DNA of 46,368 nt from contig JAGXNT010000077.1 in assembly GCA_019894765.1 (NCBI GenBank), forward strand, positions 1 to 46,368, in the 5' to 3' direction. Position 1 is the stretch's first letter; the number at the start of each line of letters is the position of its first letter. The notes under the pieces are model-generated. The model worked only from the letters and a program-made list of their open reading frames with translations, was not told where the DNA came from and searched no databases. This DNA comes from Candidatus Heimdallarchaeota archaeon (GTDB taxonomy: Archaea > Asgardarchaeota > Heimdallarchaeia > JABLTI01). This document shows, piece by piece, positions 27,701 to 34,848 of the stretch. Made by a program: the position numbers and the translations under genes.

Positions 27701-28058
27701 GAAAATAAGTAAACTACCTGGTTTAGGAAAAACAACAGAAGAACGTTTCGCAGAACTAGGCGTCCAAACAGTTGGTGACCTTTTCAAGAAAAGCATTAAG
27801 CGTTTATCAAATATTAGGGGAATAGAAGAAAAAGATATCATTGAGCTTCGAAAAATGCTGTCAGTAGAAGTCTTACCTCACGTAACACCAGCAATATTGA
27901 AGCAATTAAACGTCATGGGGATTTATACTGTTAAGCAATTCCAAAATGCAAAAATCGCTAAGACATCCTCAGTAAAAGGTTTAGGAGTAAAAACCGTCAA
28001 AGCGATTAGAAAACATATTTTACGATCATTCAAAACAGCTGCAGAATTAGCAGGATAA
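24714..28058 (+). CDS. top6B: DNA topoisomerase VI subunit B with a giant helix-hairpin-helix C-terminal extension
   Basis: Subunit B is the ATPase of the type IIB topoisomerase. The GHKL motifs are RELVENALDAAE (N42), DNGIGI (D94) and GRFGLGAKM (124-132). H2TH and transducer regions run to about residue 490. The protein has 1114 residues, against roughly 530-660 usually. The extra 500+ residues hold three tandem units of about 105 residues. Each unit is a pair of HhH-like motifs, starting VLPGVGPATQKSL (649), LEGVGKTMAQRL (804) and LPGLGKTTEERF (1001). A partial unit lies near 555-610. A lysine/proline/threonine linker (about 918-962) separates units two and three. The tail probably binds DNA. 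It forms an operon with top6A, 73 nt downstream. Confidence 0.93.
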   Translation: MIAREKIIERSAAEFFEANKAIAGFDNPTRSTYTSVRELVENALDAAEKGGFLPDIEIKIELMPKEEIGELMGIKDYQIDEDATFEFMRLSVRDNGIGIRHTDIPKLFGRVLTGSNYGERQSRGRFGLGAKMVLIYSQSTIRVPFEIKSRVAVSKKKSAESTSHYKLFIDIVKNAPEIVDEKKYTGQSKDQLKGHGTEVSCCFAGTWSRAKRYIFEYFEEMAVITPYASFSIVTPDNPEPIIHTRKVNVVPRSPIEVPLHPIGTDINQLKSEISRTSQKTMSDFLKKHFQRIGDKTAAEVLKISKISPSKNPQKLDEMELRRLIHEGFTKVKFFPPDGKCLSPLGHENLEAGLQDVYNTEFTCSETRPPSSYSGHAFQVEVAIGYGGEGNSPPYKLVRFANRIPLLFGEGNDLIKKTIESINWSNYKSNLNNDPLIFAVSLVSTKIPFPETSKEYIAEVDEIRKELRLCLQKAGRKLMRFQRALKKREQLAKRMKIFEKYAPITTSIVGQMLGKMDEQDFQFLFSSTQFSNCLKLREGSLFLPKNPIPVEALPMDSIEGVNLERYDIQTLQDLILIDDDQLNELISLGLSEEATDQAEQILRAILELPELAKDELVESASAKALDEFAKERGILDGLQLYSSIDPVSVLPGVGPATQKSLRTRGIRTVKDFFLINNKEITQSNLPLGVIVDLKSKCNVNVLPNITSKTVEDLHKKKIYSVLDFLETEEAKLVKIHGLTSDRINALIELIRTTLDLDIEELRAETAEVSIDEAIEDEKVIQKPKEVKMPEHPHDFIEVDALVSKLEGVGKTMAQRLEDKGIENVGKFYMVANSRLLKIKGLGAKTISTNRGNTDVLVLPRIDFEGKRDLNLMGIFTVMQFFEAEDDSLTAIRGLRSPTITKLKLDIEEKLLMTPGSQVVPKRKTTKKLSAKTPPKEPAKKPTAKKPTKKTTTTKTKTPTIPKDTTIAEYLGTKKPKDVSEEEIVVRGPPKGLLKPTLKISKLPGLGKTTEERFAELGVQTVGDLFKKSIKRLSNIRGIEEKDIIELRKMLSVEVLPHVTPAILKQLNVMGIYTVKQFQNAKIAKTSSVKGLGVKTVKAIRKHILRSFKTAAELAG

Positions 28059-28131
28059 GCATCCTGGGAAACCGCAGAAATTCAACAAAGATAATAAAAA
28101 AAATAAGATATCAAACAGAAGTGGAAAAAAA

Positions 28132-29334
28132 ATGTCAAGCAAGAAAAAGAAATTCCCAAATGAAGTTCCACAAGCAAAAATAAAAGAAATTCTAAGAGAA
28201 AGAGAAATTCTCAGGAAAACGAAAAAATACGAGTTAGATGATTTACCAGACGGCATTCATGAAATAAGGGAAATAAGTAGAGATGAAGGGATGCGAAGGA
28301 TAGAGGAAATTTTTAGAAAAATCTTTGTCGATACAATTAACACTGGCACTCCAATAATGAAAGTCCCATCTAGAAGTGGGAGTAATGTAATATATGATGA
28401 AGAAATGGATCTTTTACTTCTTGGAGAAAATTATCTTGAAAGAAAATGGGATGATATAGGGACAGTTAAGAAATTCACAGCTCAACTTCGAGTTTTACAG
28501 ATTATTCATGAATTATTGGAGTTAAACATTCACGGCAGTAAGAGAGAAGTCTTCTACACAGATGTAGCTTTATTTGAAGATCAAAACAGAGGGAGCGACC
28601 CGCTAATTGAAGATACTGCGGTATTGCTAGGGACATATCGAAAAAACATCCATGTTACAGCAAACGATAGAGGATTAGTAGTTGGTCGTGTATCCTATTT
28701 AGATAATGGGGACCTAATCGATTGTACAAAACAAGGGTCTAGTGGGAAAAACGTTAATCCAATGCAAGACCATATTACAGATTTGGAATCAGATGCAGAA
28801 TTTATCCTAGTAGTGGAGAAACAAGCAGCATTTCTACGATTAGCAGAAGATAAATTCTATGAAAAATATCCGTGCATAATATTAACTGGCAGTGGACAAC
28901 CAAACGTTGCTACAAGAATCTTTTTGCGAAAAATGAGTCATGACCTTTCACTCCCTGTATTTGCAATCATGGATTCTGATCCGTACGGTTTAGATATTTT
29001 AAGAGTGTACGGCTTAGGTAGTAAGGCACTTTCTTATGAATCCTATGAATTAGCTACTCCTAATATTAAGTGGTTAGGAGTTCGTCCTTCAGATCTCGAC
29101 AAGTATAATCTTCCACAAAACTGCCGATTACCAATGAGTAAAATGGATATTTCTAGAGCAAAAATGATGATGGAAGAAAGATTTGTCAGAATTCGCCCTG
29201 ATTGGATAAAAGAACTTAAGCTTATGATTGACACTAAACAGAAGGCAGAAATTCAAGCTCTAGCAAGTCGTGGTATGAAATTCTTTACAGAAGAATATCT
29301 TCCAACTAAAATAGAAACCGGTGATTGGGTTTAA
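28132..29334 (+). CDS. top6A: DNA topoisomerase VI subunit A (Spo11 homolog)
   Basis: The 400-residue DNA-cleaving subunit has a winged-helix CAP domain with the catalytic tyrosine in SKREVFYTDVAL (Y142). It also has a Toprim domain with E229 (VVEK) and the DxD pair D281/D283 (IMDSDPYG). With Top6B it passes one duplex through another to relax or decatenate DNA. It is the relative of eukaryotic Spo11, which starts meiotic recombination. The ATG at 28132 is the natural start. A lysine-rich N-terminal stretch (SSKKKKF) is present. The length is slightly above the usual 360-390. Confidence 0.95.
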   Translation: MSSKKKKFPNEVPQAKIKEILREREILRKTKKYELDDLPDGIHEIREISRDEGMRRIEEIFRKIFVDTINTGTPIMKVPSRSGSNVIYDEEMDLLLLGENYLERKWDDIGTVKKFTAQLRVLQIIHELLELNIHGSKREVFYTDVALFEDQNRGSDPLIEDTAVLLGTYRKNIHVTANDRGLVVGRVSYLDNGDLIDCTKQGSSGKNVNPMQDHITDLESDAEFILVVEKQAAFLRLAEDKFYEKYPCIILTGSGQPNVATRIFLRKMSHDLSLPVFAIMDSDPYGLDILRVYGLGSKALSYESYELATPNIKWLGVRPSDLDKYNLPQNCRLPMSKMDISRAKMMMEERFVRIRPDWIKELKLMIDTKQKAEIQALASRGMKFFTEEYLPTKIETGDWV

Positions 29335-29444
29335 TTCCCGGTATTCTTCCTTTCTTGTCATTTTTAAGAGTATTTTTTTAATTTCTTTTTCATCAAAAGT
29401 TTTTTGAGCTGATTCTTTTGTTTTTGTTACTATAGGTGAATCTT

Positions 29445-29903
29445 ATGTCTGATATTGAAAGAAGTTTTGTTATGGTTAAGCCTGACGCTGTTAAAAGACG
29501 ATTAATAGGTGATATCATTTCGAGATTAGAAAAAGTAGGTTTACGGATCGTTGCTATGAGAATGCTCCAATTAACAAAAGCTATGGCTGAAGAGCACTAT
29601 GCAATCCACAAAGACAAACCATTCTTTGATGGTTTAGTAAAATTTATCTCTAGTGGACCAGTAATTGCGATGGTTGTTGAAGGCAAAGATGCTGTTAAAC
29701 GTGTTCGTAAACTAGCTGGTGCAACAAAACCTATGGAAGCAGAAGTTGGAACCATCCGCGGTGATTTGGCTATGGAAATAGGCAGGAATGTTGTTCATGC
29801 TGCTGATTCCCCGGAAAATGCTAAAATAGAGTATTCAATCTATTTTAAAGCGTCAGATTTTGTGAAGAATCCAATGCTTGATGAAGATTGGGTTTATGAA
29901 TAA
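29445..29903 (+). CDS. ndk: Nucleoside diphosphate kinase
   Basis: The 152-residue enzyme moves the gamma phosphate from NTPs to NDPs through a phosphohistidine, H118 in NVVHAADS. The N terminus (SFVMVKPDAVKR) and GTIRGDLA match the family. The catalytic segment has Ala-Ala where GS or AS is common. ATG 29445 has AGGTGA 6 nt upstream, so I prefer it to a GTG at 29436 that overlaps that site. aIF5B follows 41 nt later. The ndk-infB pair is common in Archaea, though the usual upstream L7Ae, S28e and L24e genes are absent here. Confidence 0.93.
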   Translation: MSDIERSFVMVKPDAVKRRLIGDIISRLEKVGLRIVAMRMLQLTKAMAEEHYAIHKDKPFFDGLVKFISSGPVIAMVVEGKDAVKRVRKLAGATKPMEAEVGTIRGDLAMEIGRNVVHAADSPENAKIEYSIYFKASDFVKNPMLDEDWVYE

Positions 29904-29944
29904 GCTTAACTTTAATTTCCCTTAAGCCACTCGGAGGAAAACCT

Positions 29945-31942
29945 ATGTCAGAAGAAAAAACAAAGAAACCTACTAAAGAACCAACTAAGAAACCTACTAA
30001 GAAACCTACTAAGAAACCTACTAAGAAACCTACTAAAGAACCTACTAAGAAACCTACTAAAGAACCTACTAAAGAACCAACTAAGAAACCTACTAAGAAA
30101 CCAACTAAAGAACCTACTAAGAAAGAAGAAACAGTAGAAGTTGATGAAAACAAAAGACTCAAAGCTCCAATTTGTGTTATCTTGGGACATATCGATCATG
30201 GTAAAACTTCCATCTTAGATGCTGTTCGAGGTACTGCTGTTCAAGCAAGAGAAGCTGGTGGTATAACCCAACAGATCGGCGCTTCTTATTTCCCAATTGA
30301 AACCATAAATGAAATTTGTGGCGAATTACTAGCTAAAGGATCAATTAAACTTAGAATACCTGGTATCCTTATTGTTGACACTCCTGGACATGCAGCTTTT
30401 CTGAATCTGCGTACAAGAGGTGCATCTGTCGCAGATATTGCAATTGTTGTTGTGGATGTGCAAGCAGGCTTTCAACCACAAACATTTGAATCAATGCGTT
30501 TACTTAAACAAAGAAAAATACCTTTCTTAGTTGCAGCCAATAAAACAGACAAAGTAGCTGGTTGGAAAACACATAAAGGAGAGAATTTTTCTAAAACCTT
30601 CAAGAAGCAAACTGTCGACACACAAAAAGCCCTTGATAGGCATTTGTACGAGTTAATGGGTGAATTATCTAAGTTGGGTTATCCTTCTGATAGGTATGAT
30701 AATATTAGAAATTATACTGAGAATGTTGCGATTATTCCCACAAGTGCTAAAACTTTCGAGGGCATTCAAGATCTTTTCCTCGTTCTATCTGGTTTAGCTG
30801 AGCAGTTTCTTTTACAGAAATTAGTTTATAGTGAGGGACCTGGAGTAGGGACAATCCTTGAAGTAACTGAAGAAATGGGTATGGGCACAACAATCAATGT
30901 TATAGTTCACAAAGGTACAATCTCAAAAACTGATTCTATAGTTTTTGGTGGAAGAGATAAAGCTCATCAGGCAAAAATACGTGCTCTTCTTGAGCCTAAA
31001 GAGTTAGATGAAATTCGAGATCCGCGTGAAAAGTTTAATTCAATTAATATGGTTCATGCAGCTGCGGGAGTTAAAATAACTGGTTCTGGTTTGAGTGAAG
31101 CTGTTGCCGGAGCACAAGTTATGGTTGCTAATACTGCCAAAGAAATTCAGGATGCTAAGAATCTTATCGAAGAAGAACTGAAAGTAATTAGAATTGATAC
31201 TGATAAAGAAGGCATTATTATTAAAGCTGACACTCTTGGTGCTCTCGAGGCTCTCGTCAAAGAATTCCAAGATAGGAAAATTCCAATTAAATTAGCTGAC
31301 ATCGGTGATATCAATAAGAATAACGTTGCAGAAGCCATTGCCGTAAAGGAAAATGCTCCTGCGTTAGCTGCAATAGTTGGCTTTAATGTTTCAGCGTTAC
31401 CTGATGCTCAGGAAGAACTTGAAGTAAATGACATCGAATTCTTTCAAAGTGATATCATCTACACTTTGTTGGATAATTATTCTCACTGGAAAATAGAACT
31501 TGAGAGCAAATTAAAGGCTGAGAGTCTGAAAGATTTAACCTATCCAGCTAAAATAAAAATTCTTCCCGGTATGACTTTTCGCGCAAATAGACCTGCTATA
31601 GTTGGTGTAGAAGTTCTTTCCGGTCGAATTGTTCCCCGGGTACCATTGATTCGAGGAACTGATGGTAAGAAATGTGGAACTATTCAACAAATACAAGAAA
31701 GTGGTCAATCCATTCGTGAAGCTAAGAAAGGCGCCCAAGTTGCTGTTTCAATTCGAGGTCCTACTGTTGGTCGACAAATCACAGAGGATATGGAGCTTTT
31801 TGTTGATTTACCGGAAGGCGTCGTCAGACGGATAAAAGAGAAATTCTATGAGGATTTAACTGTCGATGAAAGAGAATCATTAGAGGATCTCATAAATCTG
31901 AAGAGAAGTATAAATGAAGATAACAAATTCTGGGGTTACTAA
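29945..31942 (+). CDS. infB: Translation initiation factor aIF5B with a K/P/T-repeat tail
   Basis: The 665-residue GTPase joins ribosomal subunits and places the initiator tRNA. The G motifs are GHIDHGKTS, a G2 segment near GGITQQIG, DTPGHAAF, NKTD and SAKT. Domains II-IV follow to the end. Before the G domain, residues 7-58 are 13 perfect copies of Lys-(Lys/Glu)-Pro-Thr, and residues 59-75 are charged. Archaeal aIF5B normally starts at the G domain, while eukaryotic eIF5B has a long lysine-rich N-terminal region. A strong GGAGG site lies about 8 nt before the ATG. It forms an operon with ndk. Confidence 0.95.
   Translation: MSEEKTKKPTKEPTKKPTKKPTKKPTKKPTKEPTKKPTKEPTKEPTKKPTKKPTKEPTKKEETVEVDENKRLKAPICVILGHIDHGKTSILDAVRGTAVQAREAGGITQQIGASYFPIETINEICGELLAKGSIKLRIPGILIVDTPGHAAFLNLRTRGASVADIAIVVVDVQAGFQPQTFESMRLLKQRKIPFLVAANKTDKVAGWKTHKGENFSKTFKKQTVDTQKALDRHLYELMGELSKLGYPSDRYDNIRNYTENVAIIPTSAKTFEGIQDLFLVLSGLAEQFLLQKLVYSEGPGVGTILEVTEEMGMGTTINVIVHKGTISKTDSIVFGGRDKAHQAKIRALLEPKELDEIRDPREKFNSINMVHAAAGVKITGSGLSEAVAGAQVMVANTAKEIQDAKNLIEEELKVIRIDTDKEGIIIKADTLGALEALVKEFQDRKIPIKLADIGDINKNNVAEAIAVKENAPALAAIVGFNVSALPDAQEELEVNDIEFFQSDIIYTLLDNYSHWKIELESKLKAESLKDLTYPAKIKILPGMTFRANRPAIVGVEVLSGRIVPRVPLIRGTDGKKCGTIQQIQESGQSIREAKKGAQVAVSIRGPTVGRQITEDMELFVDLPEGVVRRIKEKFYEDLTVDERESLEDLINLKRSINEDNKFWGY
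29963..30118 (+). repeat. 12-bp tandem repeat inside the aIF5B gene (13 units)
   Basis: Thirteen in-frame 12-bp units encode Lys-(Lys/Glu)-Pro-Thr. The consensus is AAGAAACCTACT, with AAAGAA for the Glu units and CCA/CCT for Pro. The units are near-identical in DNA, so the tract can expand or shrink by slippage without shifting the frame. Confidence 0.9.
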
Positions 31943-31963
31943 GACATTTTTTCACTCAGAAAG

Positions 31964-31999
31964 AGATTAAAATCTATGGAATAAATTTTAATCTTATTT
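31964..31999 (+). terminator. Terminator after aIF5B
   Basis: GATTAAAAT (31965-31973) and ATTTTAATC (31985-31993) form a perfect 9-bp stem with an 11-nt loop, 22 nt past the stop codon. A T-rich tract follows. Confidence 0.55.
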
Positions 32000-32130
32000 C
32001 ACTAAACTTAAAACCTAATACACAAATCTTATCATAGAAAAAAATCATTCAAATAAAGCAAAAATTAAAGCTTAGAACCTTATTGACTCCCAGAATATTT
32101 CGAGTTGCTAATTAAAAAGGTAAGAGACTC

Positions 32131-34365
32131 ATGATTCAATTCGTTTGGATAGTAATCAAGGATACTCCCGTTGCTGGAATGCGATTCATAAAGATGTCAG
32201 ATCTAGAGGAACGAGAGCGCTTAGAAAAATTCTATGGGTGGTTGAGTGGTCCAATTAGTGAATTTACTGGAAAGGTTCAAGATATCATAATTGAAGGGAC
32301 AAAATATTACTATCATACAAATAGTGAAGTTTTATTTGTTGTTGGAACTGACCTTGAAGAAACAAGTATTCCTTCTGTATTCATGCCTGAATTGGAGGAT
32401 GTTTTCCTTGAAACTTTTCCATCAGATATTGCGGATTCATTTGATGGTAAAGATGTATCCAAATTTAGGGTGTTTGACAAAGATCTTGTTGAATTAGTTC
32501 AAGCATTTGATCAACGAAAAATCGAAGCCATAGGTGAAAGAAAGGGATTAGATGCATTTGAGGTTCTAAATTTACCAACTGAATTACAGATGGTTGCACT
32601 TGTGTTGGTGAAAATGCAAGTTGTTACCCCTGATATGGTTACCCAAGTAACAGGCTTAGCTACAGATGTAGTAGAACAACAATTAAGAGATATTTATCAA
32701 AGAGGTTACTTGTATATCACCTCAATCTCAGAGAAATCATATTTCTCAATAAAACCATTCGAATCAGATGAAGCACCGCGTATTATTTTGAAAAGAGCTG
32801 AAACCAAACCAGTCATTACTGATAAAGAAGTTACACAAACACAAGCTCCAATAACTATGGATAGTAGTTTTCCCCCTGAGACTGAACCAGCTACTTCTAC
32901 ACCACAAAAAGATCCAATTTCAGCTGAATCTGCTATGATGGCTCCTCCTGATATGGATTATTCCGAACTCAGTGCTGAGAGTTCCTTCAGTTTACCGAAA
33001 TCTTCTGAGGAATTCAGCGATATCTCTACAATTTCACCAATACTTGAAGAAGCAAAAGAACCAGTAGTGGATACCCTGAAGAAAGAACTGCGTGGAATTA
33101 AGCTAAAAAAAGACCCAATAGCTATGGAAATAGACAAAACTCATAGACAAACAATAATCATCCCAAAAAGTGGTTTTCTACCCTCAAATTCTCTTCGACG
33201 AGAAAAAGGTTTTACTACTGGAAAAATCAGAATCCCAAATGATCGTAATCGTGATCCCTTTTTACTAAATACTTTATTTAAAAAAGACCTTGAGAATCTT
33301 TTTGAGGCTCTTTTTATGGGAAATTTCATAGTAATCACAGGTGAAAATGTTTCACCATTCGAAGATGAATACGTTGATAAATTAATAGATGCATTAAATC
33401 TCCTGACCCCGCATCGAGATTTAATATGTGTAAAAAATCCTTCTTTTGTCCATCCAAAAGATGCTGATGTTGTTGTGGTACCAAAAGATTTTCTCAAGTA
33501 TTATTCTTGGGCTACAATCATTGATATGGATCAAAATCGGATTATTGGTGGTAGCTCCTCTGAATTTACAAAGAATTTAGTTAGGAAACTAAAGAAAATT
33601 ATTTCTCCAAAAGAATTTTTGAAGGAAATCACAAATTCAGCTTCAATTTTACTTAAAGTTGCTCGTGATATTAATACTCTTAAAATTGAAGGCAGATCAC
33701 CTGATCAATACTTAAATGAAGTGAAAAAAGCATTTGGTGTAGCTGCGTTAGATGCAGGTTTAACTCTTTCTGAGAAATTGATCCGGTTACATAAGGATTG
33801 CGCATATATAGCTGGTTTCTACATCAGAAAAGGTTTGGATGTTGCAGTTAGATCAATTATTGTGGGAGATCCACTTGTAATAATTGGTGACGATCCTTTA
33901 GATGTGTATCATATATTGGAAGCACTTTCAATTTTCGCTCCTCATAAAGCAATAAGTGCCCAAATTTGGACCACAAATTTTGCTGGAATAGACACTAATC
34001 AATTCGACATTATGGGTGCACAAGAGGGAACTGATAAATTATTCAAAGAAGCAGCAAAAGTTAATTTAAGATCTATGAGCGCATATGGTGGTCCGAGATC
34101 AGAATATCTTCACAGCTTTTTGCGTCAAATGTGGAGACGAAGATCACGAGAAAGACCAAAATTCATTCGAGATAAGATAAATGAAATGTTTGGTCAAGTC
34201 AACAAATTCATACAGAAAATCCAAGCATATGGTGAAGGGTCACCTACCAAACAAGAGATTCGAGATATGCTCTCTGAATTTGATCCAAACTTTCTACCTT
34301 TTGCTATTGATTTACTCAGAAATACCGAACCGGAATTGGCTCTGAAAATCAAAGATATTATTTAG
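32131..34365 (+). CDS. Longin-like / winged-helix / tandem alpha-beta module protein, possible longin-DENN relative
   Basis: The 744-residue protein has no signal peptide or transmembrane helix. Residues 1-125 look like a longin domain: paired strands (VWIVIKDTPVAGMRFI), a helix, strands TKYYYHTNSEVLFVVGTD, then helix VFMPELEDVFLETFPSDI. The strand-helix part resembles adaptin-sigma and other longin proteins. Residues 138-205 look like a winged helix. Residues 215-335 are Ser/Pro/Glu-rich and probably disordered. The C-terminal half contains two similar alpha/beta modules, about 388-490 and 565-670. They share ALFMGNFIVITGENVS / SIIVGDPLVIIGDDPL and ALNLLTPH / ALSIFAPH. Module 1 includes ATIIDMDQNRII, which recalls the VDLD segment of DENN domains. 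Regulation of small GTPases is a hypothesis only. Confidence 0.7.
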   Translation: MIQFVWIVIKDTPVAGMRFIKMSDLEERERLEKFYGWLSGPISEFTGKVQDIIIEGTKYYYHTNSEVLFVVGTDLEETSIPSVFMPELEDVFLETFPSDIADSFDGKDVSKFRVFDKDLVELVQAFDQRKIEAIGERKGLDAFEVLNLPTELQMVALVLVKMQVVTPDMVTQVTGLATDVVEQQLRDIYQRGYLYITSISEKSYFSIKPFESDEAPRIILKRAETKPVITDKEVTQTQAPITMDSSFPPETEPATSTPQKDPISAESAMMAPPDMDYSELSAESSFSLPKSSEEFSDISTISPILEEAKEPVVDTLKKELRGIKLKKDPIAMEIDKTHRQTIIIPKSGFLPSNSLRREKGFTTGKIRIPNDRNRDPFLLNTLFKKDLENLFEALFMGNFIVITGENVSPFEDEYVDKLIDALNLLTPHRDLICVKNPSFVHPKDADVVVVPKDFLKYYSWATIIDMDQNRIIGGSSSEFTKNLVRKLKKIISPKEFLKEITNSASILLKVARDINTLKIEGRSPDQYLNEVKKAFGVAALDAGLTLSEKLIRLHKDCAYIAGFYIRKGLDVAVRSIIVGDPLVIIGDDPLDVYHILEALSIFAPHKAISAQIWTTNFAGIDTNQFDIMGAQEGTDKLFKEAAKVNLRSMSAYGGPRSEYLHSFLRQMWRRRSRERPKFIRDKINEMFGQVNKFIQKIQAYGEGSPTKQEIRDMLSEFDPNFLPFAIDLLRNTEPELALKIKDII

Positions 34366-34501
34366 AGATATCCATAATCAACAGTTACTTTTCGGCACAA
34401 ACTTTTAATTGCTTCGAGTTTATTTAAGAAAAACAATCAGAATAATTGTGTTAATTATTATTGAGAGATTCTCAGATATCTTAAGAATGGATGTGTAAAG
34501 A

Positions 34502-34720
34502 ATGAGAAAAGGTCCATTAATCGCTGCAGGAGTACAATATATTATAGGTATAGCATTAGTAATCGTTGGTTCAGTAAAATATGATTCTATTCTAACCAAT
34601 TGGAATGATTGGGTCTTATGGTTTGGTATTATTATCTTTGGTATTGGCTTAATTGTAATGGTTGTTGCTTTCATTAAGAAACCAAGTTCAGAGGACGAAC
34701 CTGCAAAAGAATCCGAATGA
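34502..34720 (+). CDS. Small two-helix membrane protein
   Basis: The 72-residue protein has two transmembrane helices (about 5-22 and 35-58) joined by a loop with DSILTNWNDW. The hydrophilic acidic tail is SSEDEPAKESE. No family is recognised. It has its own terminator hairpin downstream and lies just before the presenilin-like gene. It could be a partner or simply a neighbour. Confidence 0.6.
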   Translation: MRKGPLIAAGVQYIIGIALVIVGSVKYDSILTNWNDWVLWFGIIIFGIGLIVMVVAFIKKPSSEDEPAKESE

Positions 34721-34723
34721 AAC

Positions 34724-34763
34724 AATCCTTCAAACCTTTCGAAGGATTATGATTTCTTTTTTC
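34724..34763 (+). terminator. Terminator after the small membrane protein gene
   Basis: AATCCTTC (34724-34731) pairs perfectly with GAAGGATT (34741-34748) over a 9-nt loop, 4 nt past the stop. A run of Ts follows. Confidence 0.65.
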
Positions 34764-34848
34764 TAATATAAGCAAATATTTTTGAGATGTAAGTGAACCT
34801 ATTAACTTATTATTAAAAAGGATGATTCAGCTAGTAGAAGGTAATCAA

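Noticed and set aside
29963..30118. Tandem repeat considered as a CRISPR or minisatellite array
   Set aside because: The units are contiguous 12-mers without spacers and are in frame inside a conserved gene.
29948..30199. Open frames antisense to the aIF5B K/P/T repeat
   Set aside because: They are produced by the 12-bp repeat, which lacks stops in several frames, and encode only low-complexity protein with no start signals.
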